Source of the DNA: Bacteroidales bacterium | GTDB taxonomy: Bacteria; Bacteroidota; Bacteroidia; Bacteroidales; WCHB1-69 | Direction: 5' to 3' | DNA length: 64,000 nucleotides | Assembly: GCA_017615595.1 (NCBI GenBank) | Contig: JAFZZT010000028.1 | Coordinates: 1 to 64,000, forward strand | Part shown: positions 36,601-44,586 of the stretch, in pieces | Layout: the number at the start of each line of letters is the position of its first letter | Numbering within the stretch: position 1 is the stretch's first letter | The notes under the pieces: model-generated | Databases searched by the model: none | What the model was told of the DNA's origin: nothing | What the model saw: the letters and a program-made list of their open reading frames with translations, nothing else | Program-made: the position numbers and the translations under genes

Positions 36601-36697
36601 TATCACCATCAACGTCAGCGGTTTGTCTGGCGGCATGTACTATGTGCGTGTCACGACTGAAGATGGCGTGGTGACGAAGAACTTCGTAAAGAAATAA
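30692..36697 (+). CDS. Giant T9SS-secreted adhesin-like protein with fibronectin III and choice-of-anchor-J modules
   Basis: The protein has 2001 residues. ATG at 30692 (MKKLIVLLCFLLIGGLLYAQ) gives the cleaner signal; 30686 is also possible. After an N-terminal Fn3 domain (about 40-130), modules alternate between a MAM/cleaved-adhesin-like beta sandwich (choice-of-anchor J type) and Fn3. The sandwich is marked by IPYTENFDN ... PECWSRG ... YIDDVTVD and recurs about five times. Fn3 is marked by ATISWTPNGNEVSWEY ... GLAPETEYEIYVRSIC. A different segment at about 390-570 (VNTSYNQSYVQELYLANE to FGMDCDQ) resembles a separate beta domain. The last 80 residues are a type-A sorting domain (LYPNPATEHVDV, VYNVYGQV, GGMYYVRVTT, VTKNFVKK). 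It likely acts as a surface adhesin. A 26-bp palindrome lies in frame near the end (36567-36592). Confidence 0.93.
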   Translation: MKKLIVLLCFLLIGGLLYAQSLGDSAHARIAGVSGSRYCAPVTNLKLVSLGSDHASMVWSCAENMSSWDIVLATTSTAPNLNTTPDFITTDTLYSFQGLTPNTQYYVWVRTNCGVEVSNWTNALSFRTQCLPTSNIPYTENFDNAGGGIGTSVIPECWSRGLCGTYAYFPSVNTQYHHSGSASLRFISSSTNTTLATSQPLDLTSNSESLQLRFFLLSTSSYDGRMDVGYMTDPADFNTFIVIKHLYPSDFPGNSQWYEISAMLPESANGQIVYLAFYCPRIIGGSSNDLYIDDVTVDYHQFCHEMANLQVSDIQSSSAMLTWSGDPNEQVDYVLEYGMTGGQMVSQPITGTSFMLSGLAEATTYEVMLYANCGTFYSDTLSLTFSTPCAAGGYYYVGNGSSVSSVIPVNTSYNQSYVQELYLANEINNPGTIRSIGFQYVNSTPYDCDVTIFLGETSGSTLAEFLPVANMQQVFSGPITFTDAGTDNWVEIFLDTNYFYGGVHNLVVGIVSSASNSLFGLSNTFRVHAASGKTLHYYASGYNPISPSDYLVGMVESNRNNVMFGMDCDQSVVCIPPNMYVESFGMDTMWLAWAPGGSETLWELEYRESGDTAWSSLGTVSSNPYPVVNLTHGATYEFRLRSICGGDFSDCDVLSVTVPCYILTLPYEDGFENVVGTGTDAFVTCWTRGSNNYSGPLYPYASTAYHHTGNYSLYYTGSTSVYSYAAMSRMADDIDLHNLSIQFSMYGTNANYGIEVGVMTDPYDIYTFEPLTAVFQGVANQWVEKEVLTNSYVGNGRYLAFRIPQGSSSQVYVDDLRVDDASACHAVSDMTTLDVTTTTATISWTPNGNEVSWEYVYGLSGTVDPNNATPGQTLAIPLTLTGLAPETEYEIYVRSICPEGFSSNWVSLSFMTACLPISTIPVTWDFEEYTTGNITNGTSNVPFCWDVYNSGTFYTAYPYVYNNGTSQNSIHSGTHSLAFYTGTPSSFGEQVAFLPEIDTSMLNISNLALEFWYRAYSTSTSFMFVIGVTAGTDLNTFVPMDTITATSTTYNLSTVPLNGYQGTGNRIVIRCPKKSSGYNYGYLDEISIVSGTCLRPNNFQMVDNDTSSVTLQWTEYGNAVNWIIEYGPVGFEHGQGMVVNAATVPFTVTGLAPGTVYEFYVCSNCGNGNVSNWCPNSVVTSTVAPPVCLPYQTDFESGSDVAWMLVDNGALNKWHIGPVTGAGNQLFLSQNAETVTYSLSQESSTYAQKIFSLGIEDSVSISFDVTCGGHPERDYIKVMLVPENVTIPAGVFNDQANTSSLGSRQSSQYALNFAPYASQSSGYIQNYPYIYNLTNGSVHVTGKLPNPAPNHVGRLVFYWTNSHYGNGVGATIDNVSLWVDSADVHACSRPNMLSGTAVSSTSVTLSWVSTGDYFNVYYRPVGDSTYASLTHVNLLADGTFPLSGLLPGTQYEWYVVGYCEDGDSLASNSSSFATDCGNLQLPYHANFDNMGTNQLVFPLCWTRPNLYSANNPPPYIFGYYHTSGNASLYFNTTNQVPSCMAVLPPVDGQVNPVNTLMLSLNMLTTNSLNDFLEVGVMSDPNDVSTFVVVDTVRNMLINTFQAKEVYLNHYQGNGTYVALRYAPTGSAHVISVDDLTLSVIPSCTRPHNVNITTIAEDSMVVDWTDMSVPSGWVLEYGLSGFAHGTGNTMVVQSHPVVITGLSPGNDYDVYVKTNCGSESSEWSLLTVASTPCLEPTAMIFSNVTTTSATISWTAGGLETSWEFQYWSVFNGAWQSIIVDTTSYEMTGLYSNMSYLVRVRSICNAAVSSGWLEGDFFTLEDITVECPAPTNLTASVNYTSVTLTWQQAPNTADEWHVNYRQSPNGAWSMAVTDQVPYSLEDLLPDVWYEINVMAHCGEDIQSPESNTVVVQTHGTGVWNYLEQSVQLYPNPATEHVDVVANDAGFRITGVEVYNVYGQVIETFHGTSLQDRITINVSGLSGGMYYVRVTTEDGVVTKNFVKK
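36567..36592. repeat. Perfect 26-bp palindrome in frame inside the adhesin sorting domain, copy 3
   Basis: TAGAGACG-N10-CGTCTCTA, the same outer arms as the copies at 16947 and 19720. It encodes part of VIETFHGTSLQD, where the paralogous adhesin reads LVNTIVSTEN and is two residues shorter overall in this loop. Confidence 0.8.
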
Positions 36698-36708
36698 GAG
36701 GGTCGCTT

Positions 36709-36738
36709 CTAACAGCTAACAGCCAACGGCTAATAGCC
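36709..36738. repeat. GCTAACA heptamer array between convergent genes
   Basis: Four heptamers, ctaacagctaacagccaacg then gctaatagcc, lie 11 bases behind the adhesin stop and three bases before the end of the S8 protease gene. Confidence 0.65.
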
Positions 36739-36741
36739 ATC

Positions 36742-38427
36742 TCACTGCTTCACCACCTTGAAATATTGTGTTTCGCCGTTCTGTAGGCGGACCTGCCCGA
36801 GGTACAGTCCGGCGGGGAGGTCGTTCATAGGGATGGAGACCTGCCAGGAGTTGGTCTTTGACAATTGTTTGACGAGATTTCCGTTGGTGGCGAACAGTTG
36901 CACCGATACGATGTCTTGTTTACTATTGTTGATGAAGAGCTGGTTGGTGCAGGGGTTGGGATAGACCTCTATGGAGAGCGGTCTGTATGTAGGGTTGGCT
37001 ACATGGCTGTTGTAGGCCGCGTAGAAGTCGGGGATGCCGTAGCCGATCTCGTTATTGGGGTTGTTGGCGCAGGAGCCGTTCTCGCGCACAAACTGCATGA
37101 TCTGTTGCGAAGAGGCGGCGGGCAGTGCTTGCCACAGACAAGCGCACATGCCGGCGAGGACAGGACCGGCCAAGCTGGTGCCGCTGGCAGTGCCCAGCCA
37201 TCCAAAATAATAATCAGGCAATTCAGGACCAGCCCATTCAGGATAGAAGCAGTAAGTGTTGACACCTACCGAAGCCACATCGGGTTTGATACGACCATCA
37301 TAGGAAGGGCCACGGGAAGAGAAACCGGCGACGACGCTGTCAATACCGACGGCGGCCACAGCCAGGATGTCGAAAGCGTCAGCAGGATGTCCGATGTGGT
37401 ACCACTCGTTGTCGCCTTCGTTGCCGGCGCTGACACAGACCACCACACCCTTCTGTCCCAAGATGGTGGCAGCCCGGGAGGCGATGCTCCATACGCCGTC
37501 CACCTGCTCATAGGTCATTTCTGCCTGAGGGAAATCAGGGAAACCGCAATAGCCCAAGGAAGAGTTGATGACATCGGCACCGATGCTGTCGGCGATCTCG
37601 GCGGCGTAAGCCCAGAAGTCCTCTTCGATGAGTTGCTCACTGGCGGGTTCTTCGGAGCGGATGAAGAAGTAGGAGGCTTCGGGTGCGGTGCCCACTAATG
37701 TACCTTCTTGCAACATGCTCATGGTGGAGGTGACCAGCGTGCCGTGACTGTGTCCCACAAAGACATTGTTGCGGAACGGAATCAGGTCGCGGGTGCCCAA
37801 CATCTGGCCATTGGTGAAGAGCGGACTGAATTCGGAGATCTGATCCAGTCCGTACCACCCTGCATCGAAGACGGCGATGAGCATGCCCTCGCCACGGAAA
37901 CCTTCATTATGCAAAAGGTGGCCGTTGTGGACAGCTATCTGGGCGTAGCCAGAGCCGTAGTCGTATGGTATGATGGTGTCATGATTGATTACGATGGGTT
38001 CTTGGTAGGGAATCTCTGCCTCGGGGGCCAGCTGTGCCGACATCAACGTTTCATCGTAGGAGGCAACGGGCAGGATGCTGTCCACAAACGACAAGGCGAG
38101 GATCTGCGGGAGCCGGGTGCTGTCCGGACAGTAGATAGTGACCGTGTTCATCCATTTCGACTCAGCCAGCAGTCGGATGTTGGCATCCACACTCCGAATC
38201 TGCTGCTTGTACTGCGGCGTGATCGGCAGATCCTGCTCGGTGATGGCGATGTTGAAGCGGGCCCTTTTGGCCAGCGCACGCTCCGACAGGAAGGCGGAAG
38301 GATTGTCGATGGAATAGGAGTTGTTGTTTTTGTCAGCCAGATAGAGGCGGTAGCAGTTGGGAGACGGTTGGGCCGCCAGCAGCACGGTGATGCTGACCAA
38401 TACCAAAGCGAGGATATGTTTTTTCAT
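36742..38427 (-). CDS. T9SS-secreted subtilisin-like (S8) serine protease, paralog 2
   Basis: The 561-residue protein has the layout of the protease at 21766: a signal ending LLAAQ, a propeptide, a subtilase core and a sorting domain. Asp188 lies in IAVFDAG, His228 in GHSHGTLVTSTM, the oxyanion Asn in SAGNEGDN, and the Ser in ASGTSLAGPVLAG. The tail reads EVYPNPCTNQLFI, LPAGLYLGQVRL, YFKVVKQ. The start codon lies 19 bases behind the 3' end of tRNA-Arg, with no -7 box between. The protease mRNA may therefore begin at the tRNA promoter and be freed by tRNA processing. It ends facing the adhesin gene. Confidence 0.95.
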   Translation of the reverse strand: MKKHILALVLVSITVLLAAQPSPNCYRLYLADKNNNSYSIDNPSAFLSERALAKRARFNIAITEQDLPITPQYKQQIRSVDANIRLLAESKWMNTVTIYCPDSTRLPQILALSFVDSILPVASYDETLMSAQLAPEAEIPYQEPIVINHDTIIPYDYGSGYAQIAVHNGHLLHNEGFRGEGMLIAVFDAGWYGLDQISEFSPLFTNGQMLGTRDLIPFRNNVFVGHSHGTLVTSTMSMLQEGTLVGTAPEASYFFIRSEEPASEQLIEEDFWAYAAEIADSIGADVINSSLGYCGFPDFPQAEMTYEQVDGVWSIASRAATILGQKGVVVCVSAGNEGDNEWYHIGHPADAFDILAVAAVGIDSVVAGFSSRGPSYDGRIKPDVASVGVNTYCFYPEWAGPELPDYYFGWLGTASGTSLAGPVLAGMCACLWQALPAASSQQIMQFVRENGSCANNPNNEIGYGIPDFYAAYNSHVANPTYRPLSIEVYPNPCTNQLFINNSKQDIVSVQLFATNGNLVKQLSKTNSWQVSIPMNDLPAGLYLGQVRLQNGETQYFKVVKQ

Positions 38428-38446
38428 ATCGGTATATTTTGTTTAG

Positions 38447-38520
38447 TGACCCCGGCGGGATTCAAACCCACGACTTTCAGAACCGGAATCTGACGTTCTA
38501 TTCAGCTGAACTACGGGGCC
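38447..38520 (-). tRNA. tRNA-Arg (anticodon CCG)
   Basis: Read on the minus strand. Acceptor ggccccg/cggggtc, D stem gttc/gaac, anticodon stem tcaga/tctga around ttccggt (anticodon CCG), and T arm gtggg tttgaat cccgc. Discriminator A; CCA is not encoded. A -7 box lies 12 bases upstream. Confidence 0.95.
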
Positions 38521-38532
38521 AAAAATGAGGCT

Positions 38533-38541
38533 GCAAAAATA
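38533..38541 (-). promoter_or_regulatory. -7 box of tRNA-Arg (and possibly the S8 protease)
   Basis: TATTTTTGC on the minus strand; the only recognisable promoter ahead of both the tRNA and the protease gene. Confidence 0.65.
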
Positions 38542-38650
38542 CAAAAAAAACGATAGGGACGGTGTGTAAATCATCAAGGAGGAGGAAGGGAACCCAAAGG
38601 GTTACGGATATCCCTTCAAAAGCCTGGTGCAAATCAGTTTCTTGGCATCC

Positions 38651-39202
38651 TTAACCCAGCAGGATATGCAGGCCGATGCAGATGAGGACGATGCCGCCGA
38701 CAATCTCCGCGATATTGGCCTTGAAGCGCTGTCCCACTTGGCGCGTGAGTGTGTAGCCGACAACGGAGGCCAGGAAGGAGACCAGTCCGATGACCAGCAC
38801 CGCCAGTCCGATGGAGATGCCTTCCAGCAGTGAGAAAGAGAAGCCGACCGCCAAGGCATCGATGCTGGTGGCCACGGAGAGCAGCAGCACGCTCTTGACG
38901 GAAGTCATATCGACCATCTTCTCCTCGTTCTCTTTGAGGGCATCGATGATCATCTTCACCCCGATGAAGGCGAGGATGGCAAAGGCTATCCAAGGCGCAT
39001 AGTGCTCCACAAAATGTGAGATGGAAATGCCCATCAGCCAGCCGATCAGCGGCATCATCGCCTGGAAAAAGCCAAAGGAGAAGGCAAATAACAGGATGTT
39101 CTTCCATCGGAGGTTGGGCTGGGTGAGCCCCGCGGTGCAGCTGACCGCGAAACAGTCCATCGCCAAGCTGAGTGCCAATAACAGTAAGGTGAGTATGTTC
39201 AT
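38651..39202 (-). CDS. mntP: Putative manganese efflux pump MntP
   Basis: The 183-residue protein has six membrane helices. The two related signature motifs of the family are SLAMDCFAVS near the N-terminus, where most members have AMDAFAVS, and VATSIDALAVGFSF in the second half; their acidic residues are needed for manganese export in E. coli MntP. A charged loop KENEEKMVDMTSVKS separates the halves. In other bacteria mntP is often under a yybP-ykoY manganese riboswitch; I see no such structure in the short leader here. Confidence 0.93.
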   Translation of the reverse strand: MNILTLLLLALSLAMDCFAVSCTAGLTQPNLRWKNILLFAFSFGFFQAMMPLIGWLMGISISHFVEHYAPWIAFAILAFIGVKMIIDALKENEEKMVDMTSVKSVLLLSVATSIDALAVGFSFSLLEGISIGLAVLVIGLVSFLASVVGYTLTRQVGQRFKANIAEIVGGIVLICIGLHILLG

Positions 39203-39312
39203 TGTCTGTGTGTTCTATGCTGGGAGTGCCCTTTCGGCGGTCTTGCGAGAGGGAAATTCAACGTCCCAAAAGCTAAAAAATATTTATTCATGCTCATTAT
39301 CAAAAAAAAGTG

Positions 39313-39322
39313 TATTTTTGCC
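39313..39322 (+). promoter_or_regulatory. -7 box of tRNA-Thr
   Basis: TATTTTTGCC, 12 bases ahead of the tRNA. Confidence 0.7.
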
Positions 39323-39334
39323 GCCTCAAAACAA

Positions 39335-39407
<73 letters not shown>

Positions 39408-39415
39408 CATAATCA

Positions 39416-39444
39416 AGAGGTCTGACAAACAGGCCTCTTTTTTT
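39416..39444 (+). terminator. Terminator behind tRNA-Thr
   Basis: Stem gaggtctg/caggcctc with one G-U pair and loop acaaa, followed by seven T; it touches the 3' end of the adenosine kinase gene. Confidence 0.8.
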
Positions 39445-40408
39445 ATTGCTTGACAGGCACCTGTTTCCACTCCTCGTCTGGCAGTTTGGCGCCCACATAT
39501 CCGATCACGCGGGCGGCGAGCCACGAGGCCAGTTTGCCCGTTTCTTCGGCGCTCAGCCCGTTCAGATAGCCATAAAGGAACCCTGCGGCGTAGATGTCGC
39601 CGGCGCCGGTGGTGTCGCGACAGTCGGCCTTGATGGGCTCCACCTTCGTGATTTCACCGTCGATCTGGATGAAGGATCCCTCCTTGCCCACCTTGACGAT
39701 GGATACAGGGCAGTATTTGGACAGCTCCTGCAGGGCCTCCACGCCCTCCTTGTGGGTGAAAGCCTTGGCCTCCTCCTCGTTGGCGAAGATGATATCGACA
39801 TAGTCGCGAAGGAGCATCTCTACGAAGTCGTAGTGCTCCTCGATGAGGTTGTAGCTGGCCATATCCATGGAGATGAGCAGACCTTTAGCCTTGGCGGCCT
39901 GGCACACGCGCAGGATCAGGTCGTGGTTGAAGATGAGGTAGCCCTCCACATGGATGAGGTCGTACTGCGACAGGATGTCAGGGTCGAGCTCGTTGGCGGT
40001 CATCTCGGCGGCGGCGCCCAGGTAGGTGGTGAAGGTGCGCTCCCCGTCTGCGGAGATGTAGGTGGTGGCGATGCCCGTGTCGGTGTCGGAGAGGATCAGG
40101 TGCGGGGTGACGCCGAAGCGCTCCATCTCACTGCGGAAGAAGTCGCCCATCTCGTCGTTGCCCACCTTGCCGATATAGCCGGCCGGCATGCCCAGACGAG
40201 CCAAAGCGTGGATGGTGTTGGAGGTGGAACCGCCGGTGGCACACACCTGGGGCACATCCTGCAGTTGTGCATGCAACGCCCGCTTGCGCTCCGCATCGAT
40301 CATGCTCATGCCGCCCTTCTGCAAGCCGCATCCGGCAATCATCGCATCATCTACATTCACTAAAATATCTACTAACGCATTCCCAATGCCTAATACTTTT
40401 TTCATCAT
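39443..40408 (-). CDS. Adenosine kinase-like PfkB-family sugar kinase
   Basis: The 321-residue protein has the ribokinase fold. The first PfkB signature region is GGSTSNTIHALARLGMPAGYIGKVGNDEMG. The second, DTTGAGDIYAAGFLYGYL, holds the catalytic Asp and anion hole. N-terminal GIGNALVDILVNVDD and the central MDMASYNLIEEHYDF pattern are those of adenosine kinases of Bacteroidota. It would phosphorylate adenosine to AMP, or a related nucleoside or sugar. The start may be 40405 (MKKVLG). A promoter lies at 40452. Confidence 0.88.
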   Translation of the reverse strand: MMKKVLGIGNALVDILVNVDDAMIAGCGLQKGGMSMIDAERKRALHAQLQDVPQVCATGGSTSNTIHALARLGMPAGYIGKVGNDEMGDFFRSEMERFGVTPHLILSDTDTGIATTYISADGERTFTTYLGAAAEMTANELDPDILSQYDLIHVEGYLIFNHDLILRVCQAAKAKGLLISMDMASYNLIEEHYDFVEMLLRDYVDIIFANEEEAKAFTHKEGVEALQELSKYCPVSIVKVGKEGSFIQIDGEITKVEPIKADCRDTTGAGDIYAAGFLYGYLNGLSAEETGKLASWLAARVIGYVGAKLPDEEWKQVPVKQ

Positions 40409-40451
40409 ATAGCTTTTTATGTTTCAATAACTAGTATAAATCAAACGAGGT

Positions 40452-40461
40452 GGCAAAGATA
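40452..40461 (-). promoter_or_regulatory. -7 box of the adenosine kinase gene
   Basis: TATCTTTGCC on the minus strand, 43 bases ahead of the start. Confidence 0.65.
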
Positions 40462-40470
40462 CGATTTTTT

Positions 40471-40600
40471 AGTGATCAGTTGTCAGTTATCAGTTATCAG
40501 TTAGAAGTTCTCCTCCCTTCTCCTCTTTCTCCTCTAATCGCCTCATCGGCAAACGGTAATCCGTAAACTGTAAACTTTTAACCCTCTAACCTCTTAACCC
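40471..40600. repeat. Mixed heptamer arrays between trkH and adenosine kinase
   Basis: CAGTTAT units (tcagttatcagttatcagtt, around 40484-40503) give way to a tct/cct-rich run. Then come near-repeats aaacggtaatccgtaaactg and ttaaccctctaacctctta. The last of these contains the TAA stop of trkH (minus strand, 40594-40596). The second part matches the style of 1751-1880. Confidence 0.6.
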
Positions 40601-42405
40601 ACCATAATATACATATCCGGATATTGGTGTTGCGACTCTTTCTTCTGTTTGGTGAGGGCGAAGGCGAGGGTCAGCGTGCCGATACGGCCGATGTACATGT
40701 CGAAGATCAAGATTAGCTTGGCCGCCCAGTTCCAGGTCGCTGGAGCGCCGGTGGAGAGACCGCAGGTGGTGAAGCCGGAGGTGGTCTCGAACAGCACATC
40801 CATGAGCGGCACATCAGGTTCCACCACCGCTATCAGGAAGCAGGAGGTGAAGATGAAGATCAGCGACATGGTCACGATGGTGCTGGCGCGGTCCACCATG
40901 GAGAAGGGGATGGTGCGATGGTTGTGCTCCAAACGCTTCTTGCCCAAGACGGTGGCCTGTATGCTCTTGACCAGCACAAAGAGTGTGGTGGTCTTGATGC
41001 CACCGCCCGTGGAGCCCGGCGCCCCGCCAATGAACATCAACAAGATGATGATCATCACGGATGACAGATGCATGGTGCTGATGTCCAACACCGTGAAACC
41101 GGATGTGCGGCAGGTGACAATCTGGAAAAGCGCCACAAACATCCTGTCGAAAAGTCCGCCCTGGTTGCTCAGCGCATGTTTGTTCTCGATGAAGAAGAAG
41201 AGGATGGTGCCTCCGATGATCAGCGCGAAAGTGGTGATGAGCACCACCTGAGTCTGTGGCATCAGCTTTTTCCATTGGTATTTGTTGCGCTGACGGATGT
41301 TTCGCGGACTGAAGAAATCGCGAATGGTCAAGAACCCTATGCCGCCCAGGAATACCAGTAGCATCATCACAATCTGCGGGAAATAGGATCCGATGACGCC
41401 CATCTCCAACAGACTCTTGTCCACCAGCACAAAGCCGCCGTTGTTGAAGGCATTGATGGCATAGAAGAACGAATAGAACATATTCAGGCTGTCAGACTGG
41501 AAAAAGCCGGTGGTTTTCCAATAGGTGAACAGCAGCGCCACCCCCACCAGCTCGATGATGAAGGTGGTTATCACGATACTGCGGAGCAGGGAAACGGTAT
41601 CTGACAGCTGGTCGGTGTTGGCGATGTCGCGCATCATGTACTGATAGCGAAGACCCACATACGATCGAGAGAGGAATGTGGAAAAAAAAGTTGCGAATGA
41701 TAAGATACTCATACCACCCAACTGTACCAGACACATGATCACAAACTGACCTTTGATGGTGAACGCGGTGCCCGTGCTGACGGTGGTCAAACCCGTGATG
41801 CAACTTGCGCTGGTGGCAGTGAACAGAGCATCGATGAAAGAGATGCCGTTGGTGGTCATTCTCGGCATCGACAGCAAGACCGTACCCACTAAAATCAACA
41901 GGAAAAAGGAGAGCAACATCATTACAGGCGGACTGATCATGTGCTTGCCCATCAGTCCACTGACCTTCGTAAACTCTATCAGCACAATGATGAGAAAATA
42001 GAACTGGATGAACAGAAGGTAGTAGTTCTCAAAGTTGATGGAGCTGATCATCCTCAGGTCGAAGTTGAAGATGAAATAGGATAAAAACTGTAGTATCAGT
42101 ATGGCGATGATGAGGCCTTCGAACCAGGATCGTTTCAGATACTTCACTCGGTGGAGCGAGTAGAAGAGCATCGTGAAATACTTGATGATATAAAAGAGAA
42201 GGCTTCCGAAGATGATCCATCGGATCACGTTTTTAGCATGGATAGAGATGTAGAGGCCGTGATAGCAGATAATGCAGACGATGGTCACCAAAGAGATGAC
42301 GAGACTGAGAATCTGCAAGATGCGGTTCACCTTGTCTTTGTGAGTCGCAATGTGGATTTTCAGTTTGCTGTGCGCGTACTCTTTATGTGATTTTTTGAAC
42401 CACAT
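40594..42405 (-). CDS. TrkH/KtrB-type potassium transporter channel subunit
   Basis: At 603 residues it is longer than KtrB (about 450): the first 150 residues add a Lys/His-rich head and about four extra membrane helices. The core then shows the TrkH repeats, with pore loops such as FTATSASCITGLTTVST, NAFNNGGFVLVDKS, TCRTSGFTVLDIST and FETTSGFTTCGLSTG, each keeping the selectivity Gly, and the signature GGAPGSTGGGIKTTT. It forms the potassium (or potassium-sodium) pathway in the inner membrane, gated by the RCK protein encoded just upstream. Its ATG shares one base with the trkA stop, so translation is coupled. Confidence 0.95.
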   Translation of the reverse strand: MWFKKSHKEYAHSKLKIHIATHKDKVNRILQILSLVISLVTIVCIICYHGLYISIHAKNVIRWIIFGSLLFYIIKYFTMLFYSLHRVKYLKRSWFEGLIIAILILQFLSYFIFNFDLRMISSINFENYYLLFIQFYFLIIVLIEFTKVSGLMGKHMISPPVMMLLSFFLLILVGTVLLSMPRMTTNGISFIDALFTATSASCITGLTTVSTGTAFTIKGQFVIMCLVQLGGMSILSFATFFSTFLSRSYVGLRYQYMMRDIANTDQLSDTVSLLRSIVITTFIIELVGVALLFTYWKTTGFFQSDSLNMFYSFFYAINAFNNGGFVLVDKSLLEMGVIGSYFPQIVMMLLVFLGGIGFLTIRDFFSPRNIRQRNKYQWKKLMPQTQVVLITTFALIIGGTILFFFIENKHALSNQGGLFDRMFVALFQIVTCRTSGFTVLDISTMHLSSVMIIILLMFIGGAPGSTGGGIKTTTLFVLVKSIQATVLGKKRLEHNHRTIPFSMVDRASTIVTMSLIFIFTSCFLIAVVEPDVPLMDVLFETTSGFTTCGLSTGAPATWNWAAKLILIFDMYIGRIGTLTLAFALTKQKKESQHQYPDMYIMVG

Positions 42406-43103
42406 TACAAGTTGATTTTGATGAAGTTGTCCAAGTCGCCGTCTTTGCCGAAGAGCACGAACACGTCATCTTTGTTGATGACGGTGGAGGTGTCGGGCAC
42501 ACCGATGATGTGTTGCTGCACCTCTTCTTCGTTGTCCTTGCTGGTTTCTTTAAAGCTGCGGCGGATGGTGATGAGACTCAGCTTGTGGTTGTCGCGGAAG
42601 TCGATGTCGCCCAGGGTGAGACCTTCGAGGCTGTTTGGGGCGACCACCTCTGCCACCTTGTAGCCGTCAGGGAGTTGCAGATAGGAGATCATGTTGGGGT
42701 TGGTGAGGCGTTCCGCGAGCAGGGCGCCGACCTCATCCTCGGGCGACAGGAACTCGCTGATGCCCATCTTGGAGAGGATGGTGCGTTGGTTTTCGCCCAT
42801 GACGCGGCAGATGATGCGCTTCACGCCCAGGTCGAGCAGATTGGCGGTACAGAGCAGCCGGCCCACGAAGTCGTTGCCGATGGCCACAATCGCCACGTCG
42901 AAGTTCTGGATGTTCTCGTTGATCAGCGCTCTTTTGTTGGTGGCGTCTGTGCATACGGCGTATGCCACATCCTCGGAGATGTCTTGCACCACCTTGATGT
43001 CGTTGTCTATCACCAACACCTCGTGTCCCTTCTCGGAGAGCGCTCTGCTGATAGCCTGGCCGAAATGCCCGGCCCCAATCACCACAAATTTATCCTGTGC
43101 CAT
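42405..43103 (-). CDS. TrkA/KtrA-type RCK regulator of potassium uptake
   Basis: The protein has 232 residues from the ATG at 43103. The open frame reaches 43202, but the -7 box at 43126-43135 excludes that extension. It is a single RCK_N Rossmann domain (FVVIGAGHFGQAISRALSEKGHEVLVIDND) with a C-terminal TrkA_C domain (about 140-220, EVVAPNSLEGLTLGDIDFR). The length fits KtrA rather than the double-length TrkA of E. coli. It would bind ATP/ADP or NAD(H) and gate the TrkH-like subunit encoded one base downstream. Confidence 0.95.
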   Translation of the reverse strand: MAQDKFVVIGAGHFGQAISRALSEKGHEVLVIDNDIKVVQDISEDVAYAVCTDATNKRALINENIQNFDVAIVAIGNDFVGRLLCTANLLDLGVKRIICRVMGENQRTILSKMGISEFLSPEDEVGALLAERLTNPNMISYLQLPDGYKVAEVVAPNSLEGLTLGDIDFRDNHKLSLITIRRSFKETSKDNEEEVQQHIIGVPDTSTVINKDDVFVLFGKDGDLDNFIKINL

Positions 43104-43125
43104 AATCGTGATTTTATAAAGAAGT

Positions 43126-43135
43126 GGCAAAAATA
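43126..43135 (-). promoter_or_regulatory. -7 box of the trkA-trkH operon
   Basis: TATTTTTGCC on the minus strand, 22 bases ahead of the trkA ATG. Confidence 0.65.
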
Positions 43136-43152
43136 GCAAAAAGAAGATAGCG

Positions 43153-43195
43153 TTGACATTTTCTATCGTCAAAGAGTTATTTTTTTTACTTTTGC
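43153..43195 (+). promoter_or_regulatory. purB promoter with -33 and -7 elements
   Basis: TTGACA at 43153-43158 and TACTTTTGC at 43187-43195. The spacing fits the Bacteroidota -33/-7 promoter, and the position fixes the purB start at 43216. Confidence 0.65.
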
Positions 43196-43215
43196 ACTCC
43201 ACAAAATTGCAAGTT

Positions 43216-44511
43216 ATGATACCACGTTATTCGCGTCCGGAGATGAGCGCCGTCTGGACAGAAGAGAACAAATTCGGTGCCTATCTGAAAGTAGAAATCG
43301 AGGCTGCTGCCGCCTGGAGCCAATTAGGCGTCATCCCCGCCGAGGATGTGCAGAAGCTGCGCGACAAGGCCACCTTCCGGGTGGAGCGCATCTACGAGAT
43401 CGAGCAAGAGACGCGTCATGACATCGTAGCCTTCACCCGGGCTGTCAGCGAGTCGCTGGGAGACGAGCGCAAGTGGGTCCACTATGGGCTCACCTCCACC
43501 GATGTGGTCGATACCGCCAACGGCTATCTGCTGCTGCAGGCCAACAACATCCTGCGGAAAGACCTCCAGCGTTTCATGGAGATCTTGAAGAAGCGCGCCT
43601 ACGAGTTCAAGGAGACGCCCTGCATCGGACGCACGCACGGGGTACATGCCGACATCACCGCCTTGGGTCTGAAATGGGCCCTCTGGTACGAGGAGATGAA
43701 ACGCAACATGGCTCGTTTCGAGGCCGCCGCCGCCGATGTGGAGTGCGGCAAGATCAGCGGGGCCGTGGGCAACTTCGCCAACACGCCGCCCTTCGTGCAG
43801 GACTATGTGTGCCAGCAGCTGGGCATCCACTCCGCCAACATCTCCACGCAGGTGCTGCAGCGCGACCGCCATGCCCACTACATGGCCACGTTGGCCCTCA
43901 TCGGCGCCACGATGGAGCAGATGGCCATCGAGGTGCGTCACTGGCAACGCACCGAGCTGCGCGAGGCTGAAGAGGCCTTCGGCAAGGGCCAGAAGGGCTC
44001 CTCCGCCATGCCCCACAAACGCAACCCCATCGGCAGCGAGAACATGTGCGGCTGCGCCAGAATCCTCCGCGGCTACATGGTCAGCGCCTACGAGAACATA
44101 CCCCTCTGGCACGAGCGCGACATCTCCCACTCCTCCGCTGAGCGCATCATGCTCCCCGACGCCACCATCCTCCTCGACTATATGCTCAACCGCTTCGGCA
44201 AGATCCTCGAGAACCTTGTCGTCTTCCCGGAGAACATGCTCAAGCATATCTACATGACCAACAAGGTGATCTTCGCGCAGCGTGTCATGACGGCCCTCAT
44301 CAACAAGGGTTTCGCCCGCGAGAAGGCCTACGATCTCGTGCAGCCTATCGCCATGAAGGCCTGGTTCGACGGTCACGACTATCAAGAGCTGCTGCTCCAG
44401 AACGAGACCATCCAACAGTACTTCACCCCCGAAGAGCTGGCCCAGTGCTTCACGCTGGAATACTATATGAAGGAGGTGCCCGCCATCTTTGAGCGGGTGT
44501 TTGGAGAATGA
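43216..44511 (+). CDS. purB: Adenylosuccinate lyase
   Basis: The protein has 431 residues from the ATG at 43216. PurB releases fumarate in two purine steps (SAICAR to AICAR, adenylosuccinate to AMP). Fumarase-superfamily motifs are present: [18 protein letters not shown], then [20 protein letters not shown] and the signature [17 protein letters not shown] with the catalytic Ser loop. The C-terminal domain ends [16 protein letters not shown]. It is divergent from trkA. Confidence 0.96.
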   Translation: MIPRYSRPEMSAVWTEENKFGAYLKVEIEAAAAWSQLGVIPAEDVQKLRDKATFRVERIYEIEQETRHDIVAFTRAVSESLGDERKWVHYGLTSTDVVDTANGYLLLQANNILRKDLQRFMEILKKRAYEFKETPCIGRTHGVHADITALGLKWALWYEEMKRNMARFEAAAADVECGKISGAVGNFANTPPFVQDYVCQQLGIHSANISTQVLQRDRHAHYMATLALIGATMEQMAIEVRHWQRTELREAEEAFGKGQKGSSAMPHKRNPIGSENMCGCARILRGYMVSAYENIPLWHERDISHSSAERIMLPDATILLDYMLNRFGKILENLVVFPENMLKHIYMTNKVIFAQRVMTALINKGFAREKAYDLVQPIAMKAWFDGHDYQELLLQNETIQQYFTPEELAQCFTLEYYMKEVPAIFERVFGE

Positions 44512-44547
44512 AAAATGAGTTCCCGGCGCTGATATTGATATTTTACT

Positions 44548-44557
44548 TATCTTTGCC
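44548..44557 (+). promoter_or_regulatory. -7 box of upp
   Basis: TATCTTTGCC, 29 bases ahead of the upp ATG. Confidence 0.6.
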
Positions 44558-44586
44558 CCGACAAAACGTATGAAAATACCACTACG

